A stretch of 64,000 bases of DNA from assembly GCA_030447865.1 (NCBI GenBank), contig JAUJOD010000003.1, forward strand, positions 191,099 through 255,098. Reading direction: 5' to 3'. This DNA comes from Nocardioidaceae bacterium (GTDB lineage Bacteria; Actinomycetota; Actinomycetes; Propionibacteriales; Nocardioidaceae). Below are positions 27,201 through 36,116 of the stretch, one piece after another (position 1 is the stretch's first letter; every line of letters begins with the position of its first letter). The position numbers were made by a program, and so were the translations under genes. The notes below the pieces were generated by a model. It made no database searches and was not told the DNA's origin. It worked only from the letters and a program-made list of their open reading frames with translations.

Positions 27201-28851
27201 AAGTAAGAAGGTCGTGGAGTTCCTTGGCTACCTCGGCATGGGTGGGCGGGCATCCGACAAACGGATACCTGATGCCGTGCTTCGTGCTCCGCGGAGCATG
27301 GTGCTTGCCTTTCTGCAAGGACTCGCCCTCGACGCCTACTGCACCACCGGCCCTCAGGCGAAGTGGGCCATTTGCCTCGACTCTCCCCGGCTACTCGACG
27401 ACCTGCAGGCTCTCATGACGAACCTGGGAGTGATCCACAGCCGTATCACGAAGCACAACACTGTCTACGGCAAGGACTACGACGAGGTGTATGCCAGCGG
27501 GGAGTGGGCGCGCCGCATGGTCCTCTTGGTTCCGTTCCTGGAGCCAACTAAGGCATCGGCCGCTGACAAGTTGGCTGCGCGGACCTATGAAGGCGCCAAC
27601 ACGTCCGACGTCGTTCCCTTCTTAACAGGTCGACAACTCCACGCCGCCCTCCCAAAGTCAGAGCACCGCAGGGTCGGCCACGGCCCTCGGACGCACTTCG
27701 CGTACCTGTTGGATCCGCGTACCAAGCACCCAACCAGAACGGCTTTGGCCAAGGTCGCGGCGCTTCCAGATGTTCAGCTTCCGCGCGATGCGTACGAGGT
27801 GCTGGATAACGGTCTGCACTTCAGCCCCGTGGCGTCCATCGCCGATGCTGGCGAGAGGGAGGTATACGACGTTTCGGTGCCAAGCACGCACGCCTTCGTG
27901 GGGAATGGTCTCGTCAACCACAACACGGTCAATCTGCCGGAATCGGCCACCGTTGAGGAGATCGAAGACGTTTACATCCAGGGCTGGAAGCTCGGCCTCA
28001 AAGCTTTGGCCGTGTACAGGGACAACTGCAAGGTTGGTCAGCCGCTGAACGACGCGAAGGCAAAGGGTGCCGACAAGGCTTACTCGGCTGAAGATGCGGC
28101 CGAGGTGGTCAAGGTCGTCGAGCGACCGGTGCGCAGGCAGCTGCCGAGGACACGCCCGTCGCAGACGACGAAGTTCACGGTGGGCGGCGCGAAGGGCTAT
28201 CTGACGGCGGGCTCGTACCCCGACGACGGACTGGGCGAGGTGTTCCTCAAGCTCGGCAAGCAGGGCTCCACCCTCGCAGGCGTTATGGACGCGTTCTCCA
28301 AGGCGATCTCAATATCGCTGCAGTACGGCGTCCCGCTGGAGACCTACGTCAGCAAGTTCACGAACATGAAGTTCGAGCCGGCCGGTCTCACCGACGACCC
28401 GGACGTTCGCATGAGCCAGTCCATCATGGACTACGTCTTCCGCCGCTTGGCGTTGGACTACCTGCCCTTCGACAAGCGAGCAGCGCTTGGCATCTTCACC
28501 GCCGACGAGCGTCAGCGTCAGCTCGACACCGGATCCTACGAAGCAGCGGGGGAGCCGGTAGAGCTGCCCGAGGCCGAGTCGCTGAAGTCGAGCCCGGGTA
28601 CGCCGGCCGCTCAGGCCGCGGTAGCCGCCGACGCCTCAGTGGCGCCGGACGTCTCGGCGGATGAGGCGGCGGTCGTGGAGCACACGGCCAAGCCGGTGCC
28701 AGGCGGGGCCAAGACCAGCGCCGAGCTGCTCGAGGTGCTCAGTGGACGAGAGGTCGACTCTCCGCTCTGCTTCACCTGCGGCACGAAGATGCGCCCAGCT
28801 GGCAGCTGCTACGTCTGCGAAGGCTGCGGGTCCACCTCCGGCTGCAGTTGA
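24217..28851 (+). CDS. nrdJ: B12-dependent ribonucleotide reductase with two inteins
   Basis: The 1544-residue precursor would splice to about 966 residues, the normal size for class II reductase, which makes dNDPs using adenosylcobalamin. The thiyl-radical motif is NPCSE at residues 499-503 (N-x-C-x-E) and the nearby SSCNLASLN supplies one redox cysteine; its partner is the Cys at residue 295, directly after intein 1. The C-terminal tail CFTCGTKMR...CYVCEGCG is the thioredoxin-reactive or zinc tail. Intein 1 is residues 156-294 and intein 2 is residues 798-1236. Both interrupt active-site segments (SA/CFILSV and ISK/TVNLP), so the enzyme can work only after splicing. Confidence 0.96.
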   Translation: MTETDSHRTTAPSHNAKGLKIERIFTTEGVHPYDEVNWERRDVVQQNWRTGETVFEQRGVEFPDFWSVNASTIVTTKYFRGAVGTDAREWSLRQLIDRVVKTYRAAGEQHGYFATPADAEVFEHELTHMLLHQVFAFNSPVWFNVGTSSPQQVSACQPYDSLVSTPDGLVPIGKLVGDNAVGTKVYDAHGLTRILAVKANGVKGVLRLHLKSGYTLDVTADHLVWRADDEVDGDFVSAGELRVGQRLLHVEPEAGGADRHTVEIDRVQQLGAMKVYDIQTESGEYLSGNLRVHNCFILSVDDSMESILNWYKEEGFIFKGGSGAGLNLSRIRSSKELLSSGGTASGPVSFMRGADASAGTIKSGGATRRAAKMVVLDVDHPDIEEFVETKAREEDKIRALRDAGFDMDLGGKDIVSVQYQNANNSVRVTDEFMRAVEEGTEFGLRARKTGEVIETVDARELFDKIAKAAWLCADPGIQYDDTINDWHTNPETGRITASNPCSEYMSLDNSSCNLASLNLLKFLKEDDTFDAPLFARCVEMVITAMDISICFADFPTEKIAETTRDYRQLGIGYANLGALLMAMGLGYDSAGGRALAASITSLMTGTSYKRSAELAGVVGPYAGYARNADAHKRVMRKHAAANDAMRSVSDADRDVQKIATKAWESVLKVGDQSGYRNAQASVLAPTGTISFMLDADTTGIEPDFSLVKFKKLVGGGSMQIVNQTIPRALKKLGYTQETIEAIVEFIAEHGHVIDAPGLKKEHYEVFDTAMGERAIAPMGHVRMMAATQPFISGAISKCVVGETLLTTADGLIRIGSLHRGEAADTFRDEIIEVASLGGSTKTDAFYYGGVRPVREIVLRSGHRVTGTPNHRLLRASESGLEWVHLSEIQPGDYVAQQYGSETWATVPPTFADFTPSAAYGNQKSVTIPPEMTEELAFLLGAYAAEGHTTEQTWSVVITNSVDSVLLRVQQAWADIFGIRARIERREGKCPQVIASSKKVVEFLGYLGMGGRASDKRIPDAVLRAPRSMVLAFLQGLALDAYCTTGPQAKWAICLDSPRLLDDLQALMTNLGVIHSRITKHNTVYGKDYDEVYASGEWARRMVLLVPFLEPTKASAADKLAARTYEGANTSDVVPFLTGRQLHAALPKSEHRRVGHGPRTHFAYLLDPRTKHPTRTALAKVAALPDVQLPRDAYEVLDNGLHFSPVASIADAGEREVYDVSVPSTHAFVGNGLVNHNTVNLPESATVEEIEDVYIQGWKLGLKALAVYRDNCKVGQPLNDAKAKGADKAYSAEDAAEVVKVVERPVRRQLPRTRPSQTTKFTVGGAKGYLTAGSYPDDGLGEVFLKLGKQGSTLAGVMDAFSKAISISLQYGVPLETYVSKFTNMKFEPAGLTDDPDVRMSQSIMDYVFRRLALDYLPFDKRAALGIFTADERQRQLDTGSYEAAGEPVELPEAESLKSSPGTPAAQAAVAADASVAPDVSADEAAVVEHTAKPVPGGAKTSAELLEVLSGREVDSPLCFTCGTKMRPAGSCYVCEGCGSTSGCS
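24682..25098 (+). other. NrdJ intein 1 (mini-intein, 139 aa)
   Basis: It begins with Cys1 ([13 protein letters not shown]) and ends with VHN followed by extein Cys. Block B is visible as [10 protein letters not shown] (TxxH-like) and block F as [15 protein letters not shown]. At 139 residues it has room for the Hint splicing fold only and lacks an endonuclease. The residue after it is the catalytic redox Cys of the reductase. Confidence 0.93.
26608..27924 (+). other. NrdJ intein 2 with LAGLIDADG endonuclease (439 aa)
   Basis: It begins with Cys1 ([14 protein letters not shown]), has block [11 protein letters not shown] (TxxH), block [18 protein letters not shown] and ends VNHN before extein Thr. 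Two dodecapeptide helices of a LAGLIDADG homing endonuclease are seen, [10 protein letters not shown] and [10 protein letters not shown]; the first has Glu and the second Asp at the usual acidic place, so catalysis may be retained. Insertion is at ISK/TVNLP in the reductase core. Confidence 0.93.
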
Positions 28852-29212
28852 TGGTGAGCCAGGACCGGATGCGTTGTCTCAGGTGTGTGCGCCCAAGTCA
28901 GAAATCCGGTGAACTGACTGCCGCACACACTCGGCCCAACGGTGCCTCTGACGGAAGGTCGGGTGTTGGCTAAACGACACCTGGGATGATCCCGGTGCGG
29001 TCGACGAACCGGATTGCGTCACCTGCCACCAGTGTGGGCCGTGCCCACGGGTTCGGTATGCCCGGCAGAGTAACGACCGCAGCCTGTCCTGGACCCCGCC
29101 GGTAGGCGGCGTTCCCGTTGCGGTCGGGGGCGGGGACCCTGATTACCGGCCGACACCCATCGCTGGTGTGGCGAGGTCCCTCAGCGCGTCGTGGTACGCG
29201 CGCTCCTTCGCG
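28852..29212. other. 361-bp gap, possible decayed minus-strand coding
   Basis: No intact gene. On the minus strand a coding-like stretch ends at a TAG at 28970-28972 (GQAAVVTLPGIPNPWARPTL then VAGDAIRFVDRTG), and another frame just upstream ends ALRDLATPAMGVGR and stop. Both lack starts. They may be fragments of a lost gene downstream of the sigma-factor pair. Confidence 0.35.
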
Positions 29213-30460
29213 TCACCGCTGACCGCCGGAGGCGCGCAGCAGATCTTCGGCGAAGTCGACCGCCGCTGTCTCGTCGGTGCGGCTCACGAGGGACAGGTCG
29301 CCGGTCGTTGGGTCCCATGCCACGACGCTAAGACCCTGCACGTCTCGTCCGAGGATCGCCACTCGCAGCAGGACCGTGCCGTCGTCGGTGAGCGCCAACG
29401 TGCCGAGACCTCCGTTGCTGTAGTTCCCGTCTGTGTCAACGATGGGCAGGGAAATCTTCGGAGTGAGGGTCGAGCGGTTGGCGACCACGACGGCGAAGGG
29501 CCGCCCGTCATATGAGGTGCCGACGACCGTGTCGGTGTCAGCACGCAGCGCCGAGAGCCGACCAGTGCGTTGCATGCTGACCTTGCGCACCGCACCTTCG
29601 GCGTAGTCAACGAGTATGTTCGGCGTGCCCCACTGGGCACTGACAAGGAGGCCGCCACGCGGGTCAACCGCCGTGGACAACCCGCCTGCGATGCCCTCCG
29701 GCAAACGCTCGGCAGCACCGGTCCTCGCGTCGACCAGCCACGCAGTGCCGCCCTGGAGCAGCAAAGTGTCCTCGTCGACGAAAGTCCACGTCGTGCCGTC
29801 AACGGGTCTGTAGTCGTCCGGAAACGGCACCACCCAACTCTCACCCGTGCCGAGATCGTGAATGGTCGCGCCAGTGTCGTACTTGGCGTAGTAGGTCACC
29901 GACAAGCGCGTCCCGCCCGGGCTGAGCCTGACCTGCGGGTACTCGTCCTCGACGGGTACCGTCCGCCAGTTGTTGTCGGTCCCGAGGACCTGGATGAGGT
30001 CCTCCTGCTCGACCACGGCGACCGCCGCGTCAACGGGGTCGTCGAGGATACCCGGGGATGAGTCCGGTGGATTGATCACCTCGGGCAGAGCAGGCGCGAC
30101 GCGGTCCACCGCAGGCGGCAGGTCGTCGACGTCTCGTGGGTCCCACTTCGGCCAGGTCTTCTCCTGCGGAACGGGGGTTGTGTTGGTTTGCGGCGCGGAC
30201 GGCGTGGTTGTCGGCGCGGACGGTGTGCTCGTCTGCGTGGACGGCGGGAACCCGCCCGACCGGTTGTCCCCGGCGTAGACGCCCAAGACGACGACCCCGA
30301 CCACGCTCGCGGCCATCGCGGCCACCGCAGCGCCACGGCGGCGCGTCCGCCGCGCCCGGGCCGTGCGCAGAGCCTCGTGCGCGAGCCACGGGCTCTCAAT
30401 GCCGTCGGTCGCTAGGTCGAACAGTTCGGTCAGGTCGGTCAGGTCGCGACGCTCACTCAT
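29213..30460 (-). CDS. membrane partner of second SigE-type sigma factor
   Basis: A 415-residue protein. Residues 1-45 are cytoplasmic and basic (ARARRTRRRG), then one membrane segment (about 44-62, AAVAAMAASVVGVVVLGVY), a Ser/Thr/Pro linker to about 105 and a large outer domain with repeated WxVDxxTG-like strands (TAWLVDARTGAAERLPEG, VAWDPTTGDLSLVSRTD) suggestive of a beta-propeller. It overlaps the sigma-factor gene by 8 bp. By position it probably regulates that sigma factor, though no zinc anti-sigma motif is visible. Confidence 0.75.
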   Translation of the reverse strand: MSERRDLTDLTELFDLATDGIESPWLAHEALRTARARRTRRRGAAVAAMAASVVGVVVLGVYAGDNRSGGFPPSTQTSTPSAPTTTPSAPQTNTTPVPQEKTWPKWDPRDVDDLPPAVDRVAPALPEVINPPDSSPGILDDPVDAAVAVVEQEDLIQVLGTDNNWRTVPVEDEYPQVRLSPGGTRLSVTYYAKYDTGATIHDLGTGESWVVPFPDDYRPVDGTTWTFVDEDTLLLQGGTAWLVDARTGAAERLPEGIAGGLSTAVDPRGGLLVSAQWGTPNILVDYAEGAVRKVSMQRTGRLSALRADTDTVVGTSYDGRPFAVVVANRSTLTPKISLPIVDTDGNYSNGGLGTLALTDDGTVLLRVAILGRDVQGLSVVAWDPTTGDLSLVSRTDETAAVDFAEDLLRASGGQR

Positions 30461-30950
30461 GGCGTCCTCCGATCAGGTCAAGCAGTTCAGGCGCAGCCGT
30501 GCGCAACCGGGCGAGGGCGGCGGCGTTTTGGCTCTTGACAGTCCCGACGCTGACGCCGAGCACCTGTGCGGCCTCACGCTCGGAAAGGTCATCGAAGTGG
30601 CGCAGGACGAGCACCGCCCGCTGGGACGGTGTGAGCCGGGCCAGTGACTGGCGTACGACGAGGGCCACGTCGGGGTCGCTGCTTACCTGCTGGATCACAG
30701 CCTCGTCATGGTCCGACACGACCCGCTCACGCTGGCGTCGCCACCAACTCACGTTGTCGCGCACAATGATCGTTCGCGCGTACGCAGTCGGGTTGCCGTC
30801 ACGCAACCGCGACCATCGCAGCGCAACCTTGACCAACGCTTCTTGCACGAGGTCCTGGGCCCGGTGCAGATCACCGGTCAGCAGGTACGCCGAGCGCAGC
30901 AGGGCGCGCTGGCACCCGGCCACCCACTCGGTGAACTCCTGCTCGTCCAT
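30453..30950 (-). CDS. SigE-type ECF sigma factor (second copy)
   Basis: A 165-residue ECF sigma factor. Region 2 is FTEWVAGCQRALLRSAYLLT with RAQDLVQEALVKVA; region 4 is LARLTPSQRAVLVLRHFDDL and the helix-turn-helix EREAAQVLGVSVGTVKSQNA. It heads a two-gene unit with the membrane protein that follows. It is clearly related in layout to the pair at 3500-5361, yet the sequences differ widely, so this is not a recent duplication. Confidence 0.9.
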   Translation of the reverse strand: MDEQEFTEWVAGCQRALLRSAYLLTGDLHRAQDLVQEALVKVALRWSRLRDGNPTAYARTIIVRDNVSWWRRQRERVVSDHDEAVIQQVSSDPDVALVVRQSLARLTPSQRAVLVLRHFDDLSEREAAQVLGVSVGTVKSQNAAALARLRTAAPELLDLIGGRHE

Positions 30951-31433
30951 CGGTCCCCGTTCTCCTACCTAGGGAACGCACAGCGACCCAGCGGAGGTTG
31001 GCATGACTTTTTGCACTGCGCCCGGCCCCCACCACGAGCCCTGCCAGGGGCGCACGACGGCTCGCACCGTGATCATCGCGGCAGCGCCTGCCCGGCGAGA
31101 ACCAGCGGTCGCTCACCCGAACAGCCTCTCCGGTCCTGACCCATCGCCTCAGGGAACTGCGTCGCAAGCTCGCTCGCGGGCCTGCCCGAAATACGTCTTC
31201 GGGGCAGCAGCGCACGCTCCATGCGACGCGAGCCTGACATAACAGGTACGCACCGGTGTCTGCCGCCTTCCGTATTGACTGCCGAGTGGTACGTCAACTC
31301 GACCACGACGTGCAGCGACGGAGCCCGCGAGAGGTTCCGAGGAATCTGCGGGCAGACGCGAAGGCGGGCGCCGGCTAAGCCGCTACCGCGGGGCAAACGC
31401 ACCGCCGCTGGGCAAACGGAGGACAATCGTCCG
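30951..31433. other. 483-bp gap between sigma factor and trkH
   Basis: Divergent promoters must lie here for the sigma-factor unit and trkH. The trkH frame stays open back to 31221, but the sequence is not conserved-looking. I compared the leader with the ydaO c-di-AMP riboswitch by eye and could not support it. GGAGGACAA at 31418 is the trkH ribosome site. Confidence 0.4.
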
Positions 31434-32807
31434 GTGTTCAAGATGGCGGACCTGACCCGCGTCAGCAAGTCGCGACAGCAGCCGCTCTTTCGGCATCCGG
31501 CGCAGGTCCTCGCCTTCGGGTTCGCGTGCGCCGTACTGGTGGGGACCGCATTGCTCATGCTGCCGGTGTCCCACACCGGTCCAGGGGGTGCCCGGTTCAT
31601 CGATGCGTTGTTCACCGCGACCTCCGCCGTGTGTGTGACCGGGCTCGTCGTGGTCGACACCCCGACGTACTGGTCGGGGTTCGGAGAGGTGGTCATCTTA
31701 GGGTTGTTCCAGCTCGGCGGCTTCGGCATCATGACATTCGCGTCACTGCTCGGTCTCCTGGTGTCACGACGAATGGGGCTGCGTACCCGCCTGACCGCTG
31801 CCGCCGAGACCAAGTCACTCGGTCTCGGCGACGTGCGCCGAGTGGTCGTCGGGGTCGTGAAGGTAAGCCTGCTGTTCGAGGTAGTCACCGCGGTGTTCCT
31901 CGCCGCCAGGTTCTTCCTCGGGTACGACGAACCGCTCGGCCGCGCCATCTACCACGGAATCTTCCACGCGGTCTCGGCGTTCAACAACGCGGGTTTTGTG
32001 TTGTACTCCGACAGCCTGATCGGATTCGTCAACGACCCGTGGATCTGTCTGCCCATCTCCCTCGCCGTCATCGCTGGAGGCCTGGGCTTTCCGGTGCTCT
32101 TCGAGCTGCGCAGGGAGTTTCGGAGACCTCGCTCCTGGAGTCTGCACACCAAGATGACGGTGACGGTCAGTGGGGCGCTTTTCGCGCTCGGCACGGTGTT
32201 TGTGTCCGCCAACGAATGGAACAACGACGACACGTTGGGTGCGCTAGATCGTCCGGGGCGCTTACTTGCTGGGTTCGTTCAGGCGGTGATGCCTCGCAGC
32301 GGTGGGTTCAACTCGGTCGACTACTCCCAGATGAATGAGAGCACCCTGCTGGGCACGATCGTCTTGATGTTCATCGGCGGCGGTTCCGCCGGCACAGCGG
32401 GGGGCATCAAGGTGACTACGTTCATCTTGTTGTTCTTCGTCATCTACGCCGAAGTGCGCGGCGACCGCAACATCCACGCCTTCGATCGGCGGGTTGACGA
32501 CCGAGCCATTCGACAGGCCCTGACGATCGCGCTGCTGTCGGTTGCTGCGGTTGTGGGCGGCACCTTGCTGCTGTTGCACTTCACTGACTTCCCAACCCAT
32601 CGGGTCCTCTTCGACGTGACGTCCGCATTCGCCACGGTGGGACTTTCCACCGGGATTACCCCCGATCTGACTACCTCGGGGAAACTTGTCTTGATCGCGT
32701 TGATGTTCGTCGGACGGCTTGGGCCAACGACCTTGGTGTCCGCCCTGGTGTTACGCGAGCGGCAGCGCCTCTATGAGCTACCGGAAGGACGGCCGATCAT
32801 TGGCTAA
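31434..32807 (+). CDS. trkH: TrkH/KtrB potassium channel subunit
   Basis: A 457-residue membrane protein with about 8-10 hydrophobic segments forming four M1-P-M2 repeats. Selectivity-filter regions are seen at TSAVCVTGLVV, SAFNNAGFVLYSD, MPRSGGFNSVDYS and SAFATVGLSTGIT. It conducts K+ across the cytoplasmic membrane together with the TrkA/KtrA ring encoded next. The GTG at 31434 follows GGAGGACAA; the frame opening at 31221 would add a poorly conserved 71-residue leader. An ATG at 31443 is also possible. The end overlaps trkA by 8 bp. Confidence 0.9.
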   Translation: MFKMADLTRVSKSRQQPLFRHPAQVLAFGFACAVLVGTALLMLPVSHTGPGGARFIDALFTATSAVCVTGLVVVDTPTYWSGFGEVVILGLFQLGGFGIMTFASLLGLLVSRRMGLRTRLTAAAETKSLGLGDVRRVVVGVVKVSLLFEVVTAVFLAARFFLGYDEPLGRAIYHGIFHAVSAFNNAGFVLYSDSLIGFVNDPWICLPISLAVIAGGLGFPVLFELRREFRRPRSWSLHTKMTVTVSGALFALGTVFVSANEWNNDDTLGALDRPGRLLAGFVQAVMPRSGGFNSVDYSQMNESTLLGTIVLMFIGGGSAGTAGGIKVTTFILLFFVIYAEVRGDRNIHAFDRRVDDRAIRQALTIALLSVAAVVGGTLLLLHFTDFPTHRVLFDVTSAFATVGLSTGITPDLTTSGKLVLIALMFVGRLGPTTLVSALVLRERQRLYELPEGRPIIG

Positions 32808-33465
32808 GTCAGCGCACAGCGGTGGAGTCGTCGTCATCGGTCTCGGCCGCTTCGGCATGTCCCTCGCGTTGGAGTTGATGAACGGCGGCACCGAGGTGCT
32901 GGGGGTCGACGCCGACCGCAAGGTCGTTCAGTCCCTCGCCGGGCAGCTCACCCACGTCGTGGAGGCGGACTCCACCGACGAGGACGCGATGCGTCAACTG
33001 TCAGTTCACGAGTTCGACCGAGCAGTTATCGGGGTCGGCACCGACCTGGAGGCAAGCATTCTGTCCGCGTCGGTGGTCCTCACCCTCGAGGTGCCGCACG
33101 TCTGGGCCAAGGCGATCAGCAATGCCCACGCTCGTATCCTCACCCAGATCGGCGTGCACCACGTCGTACGCCCCGAACACGACATGGGCAAGCGGGTCGC
33201 GCACCTCGTGCGCGGTCGGATGATCGACTACATCGAGTTCGACGACGGTTATGCCCTTGTCAAGACCCGCCCCCCACAAAGCATCCACGGCATTCGGCTG
33301 GGCGACACTCACATCCGATCCAAGTACGGCGTCACGATCGTCGGCGTCAAGCGCAGTGGCGAAGACTTCACCTACGCGACCACTGAAACCGTTGTCAATG
33401 ACGGTGACCTGGTCATCGTGTCAGGTGCACGCGACATGGTCGAACGGTTCAGCGAGCTCAGCTGA
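32800..33465 (+). CDS. trkA: TrkA/KtrA-type potassium uptake regulator
   Basis: A 221-residue RCK protein gating the TrkH channel. Residues 8-30 hold the Rossmann motif VVVIGLGRFGMSLA with the acidic LGVDADRK that binds the nucleotide ribose; the C-terminal TrkA_C domain runs from about 140 (GIRLGDTHIRSKYGV). The TTG at 32800 is chosen because GGAAGGA lies 10 bases upstream and the Rossmann fold begins right after; an ATG at 32773 is the alternative. Such rings bind ATP/ADP or NADH, and some bind c-di-AMP through the C-terminal domain. Confidence 0.88.
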   Translation: MAKSAHSGGVVVIGLGRFGMSLALELMNGGTEVLGVDADRKVVQSLAGQLTHVVEADSTDEDAMRQLSVHEFDRAVIGVGTDLEASILSASVVLTLEVPHVWAKAISNAHARILTQIGVHHVVRPEHDMGKRVAHLVRGRMIDYIEFDDGYALVKTRPPQSIHGIRLGDTHIRSKYGVTIVGVKRSGEDFTYATTETVVNDGDLVIVSGARDMVERFSELS

Positions 33466-33476
33466 ACCCCAAGGAG

Positions 33477-35939
33477 TCAGCCAGCTTCCCCGCGTGCCCG
33501 CAGCATGCGACTCAGCTGGTCGGCGCGCTCGAGCACCCGTTGCCGGACCACAGGGCTGACGTCAGGTGACGTGACCGTCCGATGGACGTGGTCGAGGAAC
33601 TCCGTGCCGGCTCCAGACATCGGGAACATCGCCGACGCCGTAACCATCGCGACGATCATTCCGGCGGCTCCAAGAGCCGGCAGCGCCGCCAGGTAGCGCT
33701 GGGCGTACGGCGCAAGCAGCTCACCTTGTGCCGGCTGCCAGAATGCCGCCGCCACCTCCCCCAGATTGCCGGGCGGGACCTTGCGTTCGTCCACCACCAC
33801 CTGCCAAGCCGCCGCTTTCGCTTCAGCGCTCGGCTGGGCGGCGTCGACCGCGAGAGCTCTGAGCCAGGAGTCCGGATTGGGGTCTCGCTCACGCAGCGCG
33901 TCAACCTCCCCCTTATCGAAGTGGCCCAGCGCGGCGAACCGGATGAGCGCCCGCCAACTCAAGTCGACGTCGTACCCCGTGAGATCGCGGAGCGCCTGCA
34001 GCTGGTCTTCGGTGACAGCGGCACGCGCGAGACCGCGGAGGGCGACCACCTTCCGCGAGTCGTCCTGCGCCATCTTCAAACATAAGTCGGCGATGGAGCT
34101 GAGCACCTCGTCGCGGTCACGGTCAGGAGTCCACCGCTCGGCGCCAGCGAGGACAAGGCCCAGGAACGGCTCGACGAGCGCGTCCGCGGTCTCCTTTGCC
34201 AAGACCGCGCTCGTGGAGCGCACGAACTCCCGAGCGGTGAGCTTGCCGCTCACCACCATGTCCCACATGGTGACCACGGCGACGGCACGCGATGTCGCCT
34301 CCGGCAGTTGAGCGGCCGACTGGAGCAGCCGCGCCGTGTTGTGCTCGTCGAGGTGCACAGACGCGAAGGTCAGGTCGTCGTCATTAACCAGCAAGAGCTG
34401 TGCGGAATCGTCGAGGTCCGGGAGCTCCGTCGTCGCGCTCTCGACATCAAGGTCGAGGACGTCGTTGCGGACCAGGGCGCCGTCCGACTGCGTATATACG
34501 CCGATTCGGAGTCGATGCGGCCGGGGTGCCTCGCCGTTCGGTCCGGCCGCCTCCAGCGCCCGCCGCGAGCCATCTCCGTCGACGAGTTGGAGGGTGTCGG
34601 TGCCTGCCGTGTCGAGCCAACCCTTTGTCCAGGCCGCCAGGTCGCGTCCGCTGGCCTCGCTCAACTCTCCCATCAAGTCGTCCAATGAGGCGTTTCGCCA
34701 GGCGTGCTTGTTGAAGTACGCCCGCAGGCCGGCAAGGAACGCGTCCTCGCCGACGTACGCGACGAGCTGCTTCAAGACGGCGGCGCCCTTTTCGTAGGTG
34801 ATGGCGTCGAATCCCGCCGTCGCCTCGGCGACGTCGCTGGCCGGCTGGCGAATCGGGTGTGTCGTGGGCCCGCGGTCGACCGGGTAGGCCAGCAGCTTGT
34901 CGCCGGCGAGGAAGCTGGCCCACGCGTCGGTGAACTCGGTGGCCTCAGCAGCCGCCCAGTAGGCGGCCCAGCTCGCGAACGCCTCGTTGAGCCACAGGTC
35001 GTCCCACCAGGTCATCGTCACCATGTCGCCGAACCACATGTGGGCCATCTCGTGCAGCAGGATGACGGCGAGGAGCTCGCGCTCACTCGGCGACGGCGGG
35101 CTCCGGAAGATGAGCGAATCGCCCCACGTCACGCAGCCGAAGTTCTCCATCGCGCCGCCGAGATCGGGCGCGAAAACCTGGTCGTACGTCCGCTGCGGGA
35201 ACGGCAGGTCGAAGTGCGCACCGAAGAATTCGAGCCCGCGCTCCGTCAGGTCGAAGAGGAACTCGGCGTCCCGGTCCAAGAACTGGGCCAGCGACTGGCG
35301 TGAGTACAGCCCGAGGTCGTAGCCGCCGCGCTCTGACCTGAGTTCGTAGAACGGCCCGGCGTTGACCACGGGTACGTACGTCGACAGCGGCGGGGTTGCC
35401 CGGAACGTCCACCGCCGACGGTCACCCAGGTCTTCGACGGCTGGGTCGTCGCTGTTGCTGACGACGACCCAGTCAGCGGGTGCGGTGACGGTGAACGCAT
35501 GTGGGGCCTTGAGGTCGGGTTGGTCGAAGCATGCCCAGGCGCGGCGGGCCTCGTCGGGCTCGAAGGACGTCCAGACATAGACCCTGTCGTCAGTGGGATC
35601 GACGGAGCGGTGCACGGCGGTGGCCTGGTCGGTCGAGTCCTGCACGGATTCGACGACCAACACGTTGTCGGCGCCCAAGTTGTCCAAGCTGATGCGCGCG
35701 TCACCGATCGCGTCGGATGGGACGGCTTCGCCGTTGAGAGTCGCCGACACCACCCGAGCAGCGCAGTCGGCGAACGTCGAGGCCCCAGGATCACCGGCGA
35801 ACCGAATCGTCGACACAGCGCGCAGCTCATTGCCCTCTAGCAGGCCGGTCAGGTCAACCGCGATGTCGTAGCTGTGGACGCGAAGGCTCGAGCCGCGATC
35901 GCGGGCTTCCTGATGCGTGAGGCTGCGCAAAGTCGCCAC
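33477..35939 (-). CDS. pepN: aminopeptidase N
   Basis: An 820-residue cytoplasmic M1 aminopeptidase. The exopeptidase motif is GGAMENFGCVTWGD and the zinc site is LLHEMAHMWFGDMVTM with the third ligand E in LWLNEAFASWAAYWA. The C-terminal ERAP1-like helical domain covers about 520-815. It cleaves N-terminal residues from peptides after proteasome or protease action. The GTG at 35939 is favoured because AGGAGA precedes it and the conserved ATLRSLTHQEARDR follows; the frame extends to 36011 without support. Confidence 0.93.
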   Translation of the reverse strand: MATLRSLTHQEARDRGSSLRVHSYDIAVDLTGLLEGNELRAVSTIRFAGDPGASTFADCAARVVSATLNGEAVPSDAIGDARISLDNLGADNVLVVESVQDSTDQATAVHRSVDPTDDRVYVWTSFEPDEARRAWACFDQPDLKAPHAFTVTAPADWVVVSNSDDPAVEDLGDRRRWTFRATPPLSTYVPVVNAGPFYELRSERGGYDLGLYSRQSLAQFLDRDAEFLFDLTERGLEFFGAHFDLPFPQRTYDQVFAPDLGGAMENFGCVTWGDSLIFRSPPSPSERELLAVILLHEMAHMWFGDMVTMTWWDDLWLNEAFASWAAYWAAAEATEFTDAWASFLAGDKLLAYPVDRGPTTHPIRQPASDVAEATAGFDAITYEKGAAVLKQLVAYVGEDAFLAGLRAYFNKHAWRNASLDDLMGELSEASGRDLAAWTKGWLDTAGTDTLQLVDGDGSRRALEAAGPNGEAPRPHRLRIGVYTQSDGALVRNDVLDLDVESATTELPDLDDSAQLLLVNDDDLTFASVHLDEHNTARLLQSAAQLPEATSRAVAVVTMWDMVVSGKLTAREFVRSTSAVLAKETADALVEPFLGLVLAGAERWTPDRDRDEVLSSIADLCLKMAQDDSRKVVALRGLARAAVTEDQLQALRDLTGYDVDLSWRALIRFAALGHFDKGEVDALRERDPNPDSWLRALAVDAAQPSAEAKAAAWQVVVDERKVPPGNLGEVAAAFWQPAQGELLAPYAQRYLAALPALGAAGMIVAMVTASAMFPMSGAGTEFLDHVHRTVTSPDVSPVVRQRVLERADQLSRMLRARGEAG

Positions 35940-36116
35940 GTGATCTCCTGTGGTGGGCGTTCGGTCAAGGGGTTCGACGCTACACGTCGACAGCATCGAC
36001 GACACCGGCATCGACCAGGTCGAGGCTCTCCCGACATGTTCGGGGGCTGCCGTGACGTCGTCGCGCCCACCCGTGATGAGTGGCTGCGTGGCTGACCTTC
36101 GGGCTCGGCGGCGGCT

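Noticed and set aside
31221-31433. c-di-AMP (ydaO-type) riboswitch ahead of trkH
   Set aside because: A GGCTAAGCC-like stretch near the gene prompted the idea, but the other conserved blocks of the motif could not be placed.
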